DNA of 64,000 bases, taken from contig NZ_JACSDK010000001.1 of NCBI RefSeq assembly GCF_014925385.1, positions 372,001 to 436,000 of the forward strand, in the 5' to 3' direction. The notes below the pieces were generated by a model, which was not told where the DNA came from, made no database searches, and worked only from the letters and a program-made list of their open reading frames with translations. Made by a program: the position numbers and the translations under genes. This document shows, piece by piece, positions 16,465 through 24,790 of this stretch (position 1 is the stretch's first letter; each line of letters begins with the position of its first letter). The stretch comes from Pelagibius marinus (GTDB lineage: Bacteria; Pseudomonadota; Alphaproteobacteria; Kiloniellales; Kiloniellaceae).

Positions 16465-17700
16465 TCAATTCTTGAGGGGGTAGTGGTTTGCGCCTGGTTT
16501 CAGGATCGTCGGGCTCGCCTCCAAGCTGTACTTTAGAGATTTCACTTCCCGCACGGCCAATGAACAGGCTACCTGTTCGAACAGCTCTGGCCTAAACACA
16601 CAGAGGTTTTGGCCATGCCCGACGCTGCTCCTGAACGACACTCCATCGAAGCCCTTCTGACGCAGGCACTCGGCAACAAGTTGGGTAATTGAGTAGCGGC
16701 TTGCTTCGCCAGGCACTACCGGCAGAGCCATAATCCGGTCTGTTGAGTAAATGAAGTGGAACAAGTCCAGCTCATGTTCATTCCCGGCGAACTGCATGAT
16801 GTCCGCGTCGAACGTGGCAATTTTCAGTTCGACTAGGCTTTGGAATTCTCCGATAGATAGGAAATGGCCTGGGTGCGGACGGACTTCTGCTGCCGCGGTA
16901 TCCGCGTCGGAGGCGAGGTAGAGAAAGGCAACGCCTGCGCGGTTCAAACGCCCCGCTGCCGCCAGCTGCGGTGGTGGCGCGCTGAGTTCTGCGCCGCTGA
17001 AGGGTTGTCTTACCACCCCGGAGCGCCACTCTCCAATCGAATGATCCGCGTAGCGCGCCGCAATGCCGATCCGTGCCCTAAAATACCGGGCTCCAGCTGG
17101 CATAGTGTGGGTTATTCGATCGGCAAACTCGTTGACGAGATCCCTCAATGCCGGCTCGACGTCGAAGTAGTTCTCCGTCGCAAGGCGGGCGCGGAGGGTA
17201 GCTAGAATCGGACTGATCCGGTCCTTCAAGGCGAACTGAATATTGCGATGGCCGTCCTCATCATGTCCCGCGTAGACGGAAATGCCTTCGTCCACCGGCG
17301 GATAGGGTTGTGCCGAGAACAAGTCGTACAAGAAGTCGCAACTGCGATCGGGTGATCGTGTACGGCCCGGCGCTGATTGATCCTCCAGAATCGGGTTCGG
17401 CTTTGCCAGCAAATCCTCCGGCTCGTCGTTACCCCCCCAGTGCCCGTTGTATTCATATTCGTTATAGTAGAACCGGATGAGCGCTTTGATCAGGTTGGTT
17501 AGGTCATTTTTGCGTTTGGGATCGCAGGCCCGATAGGCGTAGCCAACCTCTTGGCATATGCCGCAGATTGGCCCCTCCATGGCGTGGGCTTCTACGAATC
17601 GCTTGAGGCTCGGGTGTTTAGCGCAGTCGAGACACAGGGTCATTATTTCCAAGTCCGGATTTTCCGGATCGAAGGAATCATAGAGTCCGTGCACGGTCAT
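16465..17700 (-). CDS. RES-domain protein with HEPN/RES N-terminal domain
   Basis: A 411-residue protein. The N-terminus carries a zinc-ribbon-like LCLDCAKH and PICGICQE pair, then a helical HEPN/RES-type domain with RFYYNEYEYNG. The C-terminal half is a RES domain: YFRARIG (R), GRLNRAGVAFLYLASD, AAAEVRPHPG (E) and GVSFRSS (S). RES domains degrade NAD+ in toxin-antitoxin systems, so NAD depletion on infection is a reasonable guess. No Xre-type antitoxin is adjacent. The ATG at 17700, with GGAAAG before it, was preferred over a GTG at 17715. Confidence 0.75.
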   Translation of the reverse strand: MTVHGLYDSFDPENPDLEIMTLCLDCAKHPSLKRFVEAHAMEGPICGICQEVGYAYRACDPKRKNDLTNLIKALIRFYYNEYEYNGHWGGNDEPEDLLAKPNPILEDQSAPGRTRSPDRSCDFLYDLFSAQPYPPVDEGISVYAGHDEDGHRNIQFALKDRISPILATLRARLATENYFDVEPALRDLVNEFADRITHTMPAGARYFRARIGIAARYADHSIGEWRSGVVRQPFSGAELSAPPPQLAAAGRLNRAGVAFLYLASDADTAAAEVRPHPGHFLSIGEFQSLVELKIATFDADIMQFAGNEHELDLFHFIYSTDRIMALPVVPGEASRYSITQLVAECLRQKGFDGVSFRSSVGHGQNLCVFRPELFEQVACSLAVREVKSLKYSLEASPTILKPGANHYPLKN

Positions 17701-17764
17701 TGTTCTTTCCACCACATCGCATCTTCGTAGTGCTTAGAGCGGGAATCGGATTCGTCACTCTACG

Positions 17765-18322
17765 TCATTCAATATCTGCCAAGATCCGATAAACTGAAGC
17801 TCTTCCAATCCCAACGCGCTTGGCGATCTCAGTAGGCCCAACCCCTTCCTGCTTCAAAGCCAAAACCTCGTCCGCTTTGGCCCTAGCTGTGGGTTTCCGT
17901 CCCTTGTACTTGCCCGCCGCTTTGGCTTTGGCAATCCCCTCCCGCTGTCGCTCCAGCATGATCTCTCGCTCGAACTCAGCGATACCCCCAAGAACTGTAA
18001 GCATCAGCTTGCCGGTGGGCGTGCTGGTGTCGATCCCCATGTTGAGGATGCGCAAGTTCGCTCCCTTGGTCTTTAGTTTCTCCATGATCGCCAGCAAATG
18101 AGCTACCGACCGGGCCAGGCGATCCAGCTTGGTCACCACCAGCGTGTCGCCTTCCCGGATGAAGTCCAGCGCCTGGCTGAGCTTCTCTCGCTTCTCCACG
18201 TCCACCGAAGACACCTGCTCGCTGAACAGCTTCTCGCAGCCGGCGGCTTTTAGATCCCTGACCTGGGCCTCGATGCTGGCCTTCTGGTCCAGGGTAGAGG
18301 TCCGCGCATATCCAATTTGCAT
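17765..18322 (-). CDS. Serine recombinase (resolvase/invertase family)
   Basis: A 185-residue recombinase. The N-terminal GYARTSTLDQ has the catalytic Ser9; VVTKLDRLARS contains the family arginines; a C-terminal HTH (GVGPTEIAKRVGIGRASVYRILAD) binds DNA. The length is that of small resolvases or invertases such as Hin, Gin and Tn3 TnpR. Symmetric GTCTCA/TGAGAC elements lie directly upstream and probably are its site and operator. No transposase is nearby. It could resolve dimers of an excised element or invert a segment; no inverted pair of sites was found within the island. Confidence 0.9.
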   Translation of the reverse strand: MQIGYARTSTLDQKASIEAQVRDLKAAGCEKLFSEQVSSVDVEKREKLSQALDFIREGDTLVVTKLDRLARSVAHLLAIMEKLKTKGANLRILNMGIDTSTPTGKLMLTVLGGIAEFEREIMLERQREGIAKAKAAGKYKGRKPTARAKADEVLALKQEGVGPTEIAKRVGIGRASVYRILADIE

Positions 18323-18336
18323 GATTTAGTCCTTGA

Positions 18337-18407
18337 GAGTCTCACATACATTTTTAACTAAGTGAGACAAAATGTCTCAAAAGTCAATGGGGATTTGTGT
18401 GAGACTC
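18337..18407. promoter_or_regulatory. Nested inverted repeats upstream of the serine recombinase (res-like site)
   Basis: Outer arms GAGTCTCACA (18337-18346) and TGTGAGACTC (18398-18407) are perfect inverted copies 51 bases apart. Between them TGAGAC-aaaat-GTCTCA (18363-18379) is another perfect inverted repeat of the same half-site. Four copies of TGAGAC directly before the recombinase start are the layout expected of a resolvase binding region or autoregulated promoter. The following 18408-18662 holds no gene I can support. Confidence 0.6.
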
Positions 18408-18662
18408 CTTTGAGCGGTAACCGCTGCGACTCACTAGGGCAAGGTCTATTGGGACGGCTGAGCTGGTCACCGCCTTTGGGATTGCACAAATCTAGAGACC
18501 CCAAAGACACGACGACGTTGCTGACGGCATAGCCAGGCCGTGGCACTCCTAGTGCCGATTTCGACTGGCTGTGGTGCTTCAGAGGTCCGTTCAGAAACGA
18601 CAACCGGACCTAGGCGTGCCACCTGCCCGAAGGCACCTTTTTACCCGGAGCGGTCTTTGCAA

Positions 18663-21600
18663 TCACTTCATGGGCACAGAGAAATCCGGGCATGTTCGGC
18701 TGTAGGGTCGATCAGCCAAAAATTGTTTCCATTCGTCACGTGTTAAGTTGCGGCGCGCAATACGGCAGGCTCGGGCGCGCCAGTCCATATCCCATATCCG
18801 CACGTGGCCATCTGAGCCCGCGCTTGCGAGCATCGTGCCATCTGCGCTGAATGTTACGCTGAACACCCATTCATCCTTCTCGGCCTCAAGCCCACGCAGC
18901 GGCTCGCCCAGGCGCTTGCCTGTCGCCGTGTCCCATAGCCGCACTGTGCCATCCTCACCCGCGCTCGCCAATATCTCTCCATCTGCGCTGAACGCCACGC
19001 TAGACGCTCGGCCCCTATGCCCGCGCAGCGGCTCGCCCTGGGGTTCGCCCGTTGCCACGTCCCACAGCTGCAACGTCCCAGCCCCACCCGCGCTAGCCAA
19101 CACCTTGCCATCCCTGCTGAACGCTACGCTGAATACCCCGCCTTCATGTCCGTACAGTGTCTCGACCAGGGGGGCACGCGTCACTGCGTCCCATAGGTGC
19201 ACGTGGCCATCTGAGCCTGCGCTAGCCAGAATCTTGCCGTCCGCGCTGTACGCCACCTGGGAAACCCATCCAGCATCCCCGCTCGCAAATAGTGACTCGT
19301 CCAGGGGCTCACGCGTTCCCATGTCCCACATTTGGACCATGCCATCTCCACCTCCGCTCGCGAGCATCTTGCCGTCCGCGCTGAACGCAACGCTGGTGAT
19401 CCATCGATACTCCCAGCCCCTGCGCTCATGCCCATGCAGCAGCTCGCCCTGGGGCTCGCCAGTCGCCACGTTCCATAGCCGCACCGCGCCATCTCCACCC
19501 GCGCTCGCCAGCACCGTGCCATCTGCGCTGAATGCAACGCTGAACACCCCATCTCCATGCCCATGCAGCAGCTCGCCCTGGGGCTCGCCCGTCGCCACGT
19601 TCCATAGCCGCACCTTGCCATCCTGACCTGCGCCCGCCAACACCTTGTCATCCGCGCTGAAAGCAACGCTGCCCACATGGCCCGTATACCCGCGCAGTGG
19701 CTCGCCCAGGGGTTCGTACATCGTCACATCCCATAGTCGCACCGTGCCATCTCCACCTCCGCTCGCGAGCATCTTGCTATCCGCGCTGAACGCCACTCCA
19801 TACACAAATCCCTTATGCCCACCTAGTGGTTCACCCAGGGGCTCGCGAGTCGCCACGTCCCATAGTCGCACGTAGCCATCATTGCTTACGCCCGCCAGCA
19901 TCTTGCCATCTGCGCTGAACGCAACACCATTCACCCACTCCTCGCTGCCACGCAGTGGTTCCCCCAGAGGCTCTCGCGTCGCCACGTTCCAAAGCTGCAC
20001 CTTGCCATTGTCACCTGCGGTCGCCAGCATCTTGTCATCCGCGCTGAACGCAACGCTGAACACCGGACCTCCATGCCCGCGCAGTGGCCTACCTAAGGGC
20101 TCATGCGTCGCCGTGTTCCACAACAGCACTCTGCCGTCTGAGCCCGCGCTCGCCAGCACCTTGTCATCCGCGCTGAATGCAACGCTGGTCGCCCCTAAAA
20201 CTCCTCTCCCCTCATGCCCACGTAGTGGTTCGCCCAGAGGCTCGCGCGTCGCCACATCCCATAACTGCACCTTGCCATCGCCACCTGCGCTCGCCAGCAT
20301 GTGGCCATCCGCGCTGAACGCCACAGCTTTCACCCATCCTAAGGCTCCACCCGTATGATCGTGCAGTAGCTCGCCAAGGGGCTCGCGCGTCTCCACGTCC
20401 CATAGCTGCACCGTGCCATCTCCACCTGCGGTCGCCAGCATGTGGCCATCCGCGCTGAACGTCACGCCATACACCGAGTGTCCACTACCGGGCAATGGCT
20501 TGCCCAGGGGCTCTCCCGTTGCCGCATCCCACAGGCGCACCATGCCATCTGTGCCCGCGCTCGCTAGCATCTTGTCGACTGCGCTGAACGCCACGCTGGT
20601 CACCGCGTCCCCAGTCTCACTCGCGCGCATAACTCGCCGAGGAAAGGGCTTTTGTACGGGAACCATTTGCAGGACTCGAAGCAAATTTGCTCGCGCTTTT
20701 AGATTATAATTGGATTGGTTCTTTTGGGCCGCGAACAAACCCAAGCGGCTAAGAAAATTCTCTGGACGCTCACTGACCAAGACCGCTTGAGATGCTAGCA
20801 GTAGTGCCCGGTCAACAAAGCCATCAATCTCGCTTGGACGATCAGCAATCTGAAGCGCTTGGGCGGAGAGTTGACGACTCAGTGCAATGCGGGCTTGTCT
20901 ATCCGCTTCAAGGTAAAGTCCCGCAATCCAGATAAATCCGAAAAACAAAGGAGAGACGAGTGCAGTGAGCTTTATCGGCTCCATATTGCGGGCGATGGTA
21001 TTGAGGAATCCCTCGGCGATTGTTGGCGGCTTGCGAGAGTCGTATGGTTCAATCGCTGCCTGATCAGCAATCAATGGCAACCAGAATTCACACATCCAGT
21101 GATCGCTTGGCTGATCGTCGTGGTCCATGAAATAGCCGCGGTGCCCGAAATCATGGAATCGATTCCGGAATTCTTTGTTGTTGCCAGCGACAAATCCAAC
21201 TCGCCCGGCCATTCCGGTACCAACCACACCGAGTTGAGTGAGAAGCAGGACCGTGTCCCTCGAGCCACAATCATTTACGACGCGCTTGACAGAGCCGTCC
21301 AGCTCCGCCCAACGGAACGTCGGCTTTAGGACAGACCCTGCCAAAATAATTGTGTGGATGTTTGGACGATTTTTTTTGGCCAATCCGCGCAGGGCCCAGC
21401 ACAGCAAGTGAGTCCCGAAACTGTGCCCAATCAAGTCAATTCGATCCCAATTATCTTTTTGAACTTCACGGACTAAATCCTGCCTAAACCTTCGCACGGC
21501 AAACCAACGAAGGAATGGAATGATGAAAGCAATCATAGAGAAGTAGTCATACTTGTAGCTGTAGACTTCGATGTTATCGCGTCCAGATTTTCTGGCCACC

Positions 21601-21725
21601 AAACGCTCGAAACGATCTTGCCAATCGCCGTATGTACGAATTCCATGCACCGTAATTACTAAATGTTGACCAATTGTATTGGGCGTGTGTGCGTGGTCTC
21701 GACCTTCTGATTCAATGGCGGACAT
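18663..21725 (-). CDS. Alpha/beta-hydrolase - transmembrane - 14x WD40 protein
   Basis: A 1020-residue protein. Residues 20-220 form an alpha/beta hydrolase: oxyanion HGIRTYGDW (27-35), nucleophile elbow GHSFGTH with Ser102, and a late His/Asp region FGHRGYFMDHD. One hydrophobic helix follows at about 253-272. From about 370 to 980 there are 14 WD40 repeats, each with a VAFSADGKMLAS..GDG.VRLWD core, enough for two seven-bladed propellers. A short C-terminal RNLTRDEW..F segment ends the protein. WD40 arrays in mobile-element proteins usually sense; the hydrolase would then be the effector (lipase, esterase or peptidase). No NTPase (STAND) module is present. The role in defence is inferred. Confidence 0.85.
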   Translation of the reverse strand: MSAIESEGRDHAHTPNTIGQHLVITVHGIRTYGDWQDRFERLVARKSGRDNIEVYSYKYDYFSMIAFIIPFLRWFAVRRFRQDLVREVQKDNWDRIDLIGHSFGTHLLCWALRGLAKKNRPNIHTIILAGSVLKPTFRWAELDGSVKRVVNDCGSRDTVLLLTQLGVVGTGMAGRVGFVAGNNKEFRNRFHDFGHRGYFMDHDDQPSDHWMCEFWLPLIADQAAIEPYDSRKPPTIAEGFLNTIARNMEPIKLTALVSPLFFGFIWIAGLYLEADRQARIALSRQLSAQALQIADRPSEIDGFVDRALLLASQAVLVSERPENFLSRLGLFAAQKNQSNYNLKARANLLRVLQMVPVQKPFPRRVMRASETGDAVTSVAFSAVDKMLASAGTDGMVRLWDAATGEPLGKPLPGSGHSVYGVTFSADGHMLATAGGDGTVQLWDVETREPLGELLHDHTGGALGWVKAVAFSADGHMLASAGGDGKVQLWDVATREPLGEPLRGHEGRGVLGATSVAFSADDKVLASAGSDGRVLLWNTATHEPLGRPLRGHGGPVFSVAFSADDKMLATAGDNGKVQLWNVATREPLGEPLRGSEEWVNGVAFSADGKMLAGVSNDGYVRLWDVATREPLGEPLGGHKGFVYGVAFSADSKMLASGGGDGTVRLWDVTMYEPLGEPLRGYTGHVGSVAFSADDKVLAGAGQDGKVRLWNVATGEPQGELLHGHGDGVFSVAFSADGTVLASAGGDGAVRLWNVATGEPQGELLHGHERRGWEYRWITSVAFSADGKMLASGGGDGMVQMWDMGTREPLDESLFASGDAGWVSQVAYSADGKILASAGSDGHVHLWDAVTRAPLVETLYGHEGGVFSVAFSRDGKVLASAGGAGTLQLWDVATGEPQGEPLRGHRGRASSVAFSADGEILASAGEDGTVRLWDTATGKRLGEPLRGLEAEKDEWVFSVTFSADGTMLASAGSDGHVRIWDMDWRARACRIARRNLTRDEWKQFLADRPYSRTCPDFSVPMK

Positions 21726-22601
21726 CCCACTTTCCCAGCGAGTAGTTGCTACCTATGGGAGAAAATATTCTGAGACGATAAGTTAAATGGCGTATGAAGT
21801 CGACTAGTTGGGCATCACAATTTCTGCTGGCAGTGGAATGCACCTTTTGGCACATCAGCGACATGGACGGCTCGCAGGCTGATTTCTGCATCCCACCCAG
21901 AAGCGGAAATCAGCCATCCACGGCTCTCTTGAGCAGATGCTCTAGACAGCTCAACGCCATCAACCTGCAGGCAGAAGCCATACCCCTCTAGAACGGCCTC
22001 AGAGACTCACAGAGAGGCCTCTAAGGCGGCAAGTAGGATGGGGTGCCACCAGCCCTGGAATGGCTCTCAATGACTCGGATATCGACTCTGAGGGGCATTT
22101 GGGTTTTAGGGGTAGGATTGAGGAGCGGAGACCCCCAGGCAGGGGCCACCAGGGTACTAGGGGATACTATGTACGAGCTCCCCATAAAATTTCGGAATTG
22201 AGAGCGTTAAGTACCCCTTCAAGGTCGATCAGGCTCGGTCCAGTCTTAGACTGGAAACTTGAGCAGCAATGAGCCTGACAAAACAGGGGCAGATTCTAAG
22301 CGTCTGTTTCAGACGGCTGGAAATCCACTATGAAGGTTCTCTCGTGCCCAATTTTTGAGGGTTCGTTAAAAACGACTATATGCCTGTTTCTAAAGAGTAA
22401 TTCAGAAATCGATATTAGTTATGAGGGAGGCGTAGCCGACCGAGCATCCTCCCTTAAGAACCTTCCTACAAACCTTCTTACACAGATCCTTACAAACCTC
22501 CCTTACAGAGATCGCTGCAAAGATCCTCACACAAAGCATCTACACGAAGGTTCATACAACAAACACCTTCAGAAGAATAATTTATGCAGTGGTTTCAATG
22601 C
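21726..22601. other. Non-coding, repeat-bearing stretch (possible origin)
   Basis: There is no convincing gene in 876 bases between the WD40 and polymerase-like genes. It contains perfect inverted repeats CCAGTC-tta-GACTGG (22240-22254) and CGTCTG-ttt-CAGACG (22301-22315), then a run of short direct repeats (22461-22558). A plus-strand 91-codon frame at 22330-22605 is built largely from those repeats and is not credible. The layout beside a polymerase-like gene suggests a replication or control region. Confidence 0.5.
22461..22558. repeat. Degenerate direct repeats of about 12 bp (iteron-like)
   Basis: The motif CCTT..TACAAA and variants recur: the TACA core or a one-base variant starts at 22467, 22479, 22491, 22504, 22516, 22527, 22541 and 22555. 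Spacing is 11-14 bases, close to one helical turn. All copies are on the same strand. Copies are imperfect, so this is a degenerate array, as in iterons or multi-site operators. Confidence 0.5.
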
Positions 22602-24080
22602 TTAAGTCCCTATTCTCCCTCGTTTAAAGGCAAACCACTCATCAAGCCTTCGATTGTAGGAGGCATAAGGGCCTCTGGATCCATCCATTATCGTATCGAA
22701 GTCGTTGGAGAGCGTACCGTCCTTTGAAGAACAACCTGTCTTCTCATACTCCGCTCTCATATCCATCTTCTGCAGAAGACTCAGCTCTGTCAGCTTCACA
22801 TTGATGGGCTGTCCGATCGTGTCCTCGAAGGCTTGCTTCATCACGTCTTCCAACTCGGAATATCCATAGTGCATCACAAAGCTGTCGTGAATCGGAAAAC
22901 AGGGAATGTCCTTAGAGGCAAAATGCAAAAGCACCTTCTCAGCTATGTCTGAGTCTATTCGCTGGAGTCTCCTGCCAGCACCAGATCCGAACGCATGGGC
23001 AATCTCAGGGAGTGAAGAACTGACTTTCTTCAGCAGCTCCGAATAGGACATGCCTACCGTGGCTGCGTCATAGTCAGTTGGAGTCCGTATGTGGTTGTTC
23101 TCAGCATTGACCAGCGTGTTGAAGGCCCTCTTGACCCATGGCCGGTGACGAGGATCTAGGCCGATATCATATGGGTCTTCCGGAAACGGGAGCTTGGCTT
23201 CTGCATAAAGGATCGCCGGCTGAATAGCTGAATAGTCCTGCTCCACCGTTTCCTTGCCGTTGATGGTCAGGTAGGGCCGCAGCTCACTCGGTACACCTTG
23301 CCACCAACCCCCGTAGAACCGCCCCCCTTCCGAAAAGTGACCTTGATTGAAAACTCGATAAAGAGTCCTCCTGCTGAGATCCATCGGCAGATCCGCATCA
23401 TCGTGCCAGCCTTTGCCCCTGCGCCCTCTGATTAGTCGCGCCTGCAAGTTTCTGAATTGGCTTTCGGTGAGGTCTAGGTCGACCCAATGGCGGATCAGAG
23501 TACGGTTTATCTTCGCCAGATTGGATTTGAACCTCTTAGTCTGAACGGTTTCCTTGAATGGCTTTGGCTGTTTGTCCTTGTCACGAAGCCGAACAACGTT
23601 GTGCTCTCCAGCTGTCGCAATGAAGCACAGCCTCAAGCCCGCATCTTGCTCAAGGCTCTGAGCTAGTTTCGGGGTGCCTCTGATCTTGGTGTTTTCCCCA
23701 CTCCCTTTGGCCTGACTGTAGTAACCCGGTGCAACCTCGATTAGGTAGCCTAGGTGCGATCCCCCTAGGTACTTCAGGGCTGTCACAAAGGCATTGTAAG
23801 TCAATGTACGAGGCAGCCACTCTCGGTTGGTCGTGTACCAGTTTGCGTTCAGATTCACGCCCAAGCAGAGCCTGGTACTGGTGAGGCGAGCTACATACAG
23901 ATCGATCAGCAGACTCTGAACCAGATTGCAAAGATCAGCTCGCTTACGTTTGCCACGTTTGTTGGCTCGAGAACCATCCTTTGATTCCAAAACCTCAATC
24001 TTAGACACTAACGTATCGATGAACTTGGATAGCTTCTTGGAATGGGCAACCTTCCAAGGATCGAAGGGGCGAGAGAGCAT
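22602..24080 (-). CDS. Family-A DNA-polymerase-like palm protein of a mobile element
   Basis: A 492-residue protein. A highly patterned block GGRFYGGWWQGVPSELR (252-268) precedes VEQDYSAIQPAILYAEA, where Asp282-Tyr283-Ser284 resembles polymerase motif A. WVKRAFNTLVNA (315-326) resembles motif B with Arg/Lys, and FPIHDSF (His398-Asp399) resembles the HD of motif C. Spacing and order fit a PolA-type palm, without exonuclease domains. The basic N-terminus (NKRGKRKR) may bind DNA. I recall similar unannotated proteins in alphaproteobacterial elements. A role in copying the excised island or in priming is inferred; it could also be an inactive or RNA-acting polymerase. Confidence 0.6.
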   Translation of the reverse strand: MLSRPFDPWKVAHSKKLSKFIDTLVSKIEVLESKDGSRANKRGKRKRADLCNLVQSLLIDLYVARLTSTRLCLGVNLNANWYTTNREWLPRTLTYNAFVTALKYLGGSHLGYLIEVAPGYYSQAKGSGENTKIRGTPKLAQSLEQDAGLRLCFIATAGEHNVVRLRDKDKQPKPFKETVQTKRFKSNLAKINRTLIRHWVDLDLTESQFRNLQARLIRGRRGKGWHDDADLPMDLSRRTLYRVFNQGHFSEGGRFYGGWWQGVPSELRPYLTINGKETVEQDYSAIQPAILYAEAKLPFPEDPYDIGLDPRHRPWVKRAFNTLVNAENNHIRTPTDYDAATVGMSYSELLKKVSSSLPEIAHAFGSGAGRRLQRIDSDIAEKVLLHFASKDIPCFPIHDSFVMHYGYSELEDVMKQAFEDTIGQPINVKLTELSLLQKMDMRAEYEKTGCSSKDGTLSNDFDTIMDGSRGPYASYNRRLDEWFAFKRGRIGT

Positions 24081-24252
24081 CAGCTAAAGTTGCCTATCTG
24101 AATTTGAGCCAACGGAAATATGTTTGGTTTGCAGATAGGCTAGATCCATCCGCTTCACCACCTGCAATTCAAACTTGGATACTAGGGAGTTGGATTCAGG
24201 GCTTTGCAGCCCACATCTCAATGACATACGTCACCACTAACGGAAAACGTGG

Positions 24253-24780
24253 TCATCCAACGTTTGAGAGCGAATTCAGTCGGACATCAATAGCCATCCG
24301 CACTTTGTCGATATACTCGATGACTGAATCAATCGCGTTAACTACAGATCGCAAATCGTCAACAGTAATCGGAACAGAAACAGGATCAATCTTTGCCTTG
24401 ATCGGCGCCTTACCCGGCTCAGGTTGCCAGACTCCTTTGGTTAGTTGAAGGCAAGGTACGCGGTATCCCTGTTGTTTCAACCAGACTCCATGAGCCAACC
24501 GATTCCGATGGTCTGCTAGTTCATCAACGTGCTTTCTCAACTTCTTCCATTCCACGCGAACACCAAGCCGCTTCAACTGAACCAAGTCCTCGATCATCGT
24601 AAGGTAGTCAGTCACTCGAGGTTCACGAACAGAAAGCCTCCCTTCCTTAGGACTGATTCTCAGCAGGCTGTAGGCGATCTGCCGAAGTTGCCATTCGAGA
24701 TATGACCAGCGTGTGACGATACGTCCGATCTCGGCACTGTGTTTGTTAGGTAAATCCTTGCGAACAGGCGAATTGGACAT
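24253..24780 (-). CDS. Small HEPN-like protein, 175 aa
   Basis: An all-helical 175-residue protein with RWSYLEWQLRQIAYSLL near the N-terminus and the R-x4-H motif Arg92 to His97 in DHRNRLAHGVW, the catalytic signature of HEPN RNases. It starts 10 bases after the integrase stop on the same strand, so it is probably cotranscribed with it. Linkage to an integrase suggests a role in element maintenance or exclusion. HEPN assignment from one motif is moderate. The 172 bases up to 24252 on the polymerase side hold no further gene. Confidence 0.6.
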   Translation of the reverse strand: MSNSPVRKDLPNKHSAEIGRIVTRWSYLEWQLRQIAYSLLRISPKEGRLSVREPRVTDYLTMIEDLVQLKRLGVRVEWKKLRKHVDELADHRNRLAHGVWLKQQGYRVPCLQLTKGVWQPEPGKAPIKAKIDPVSVPITVDDLRSVVNAIDSVIEYIDKVRMAIDVRLNSLSNVG

Positions 24781-24790
24781 GTTCTACTTC

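Noticed and set aside
18748-20709. Long plus-strand frames antisense to the WD40 gene
   Set aside because: They are reverse-strand shadows of the repeat-rich gene, with serine/proline-rich repeats mirroring the WD40 units.
18663-21725. STAND NTPase (Avs or NACHT) with WD40
   Set aside because: There is no Walker A/B pair between the hydrolase and WD40 parts; the linker is a membrane helix and a helical spacer.
22461-22558. CRISPR-like repeats
   Set aside because: Repeats are about 12 bp and abut one another without spacer sequences.
22330-22605. Plus-strand 91-codon frame next to the polymerase-like gene
   Set aside because: Its codons are generated by the degenerate 12 bp repeats, it lacks a ribosome site and a recognisable product, and it runs into the end of the convergent gene.
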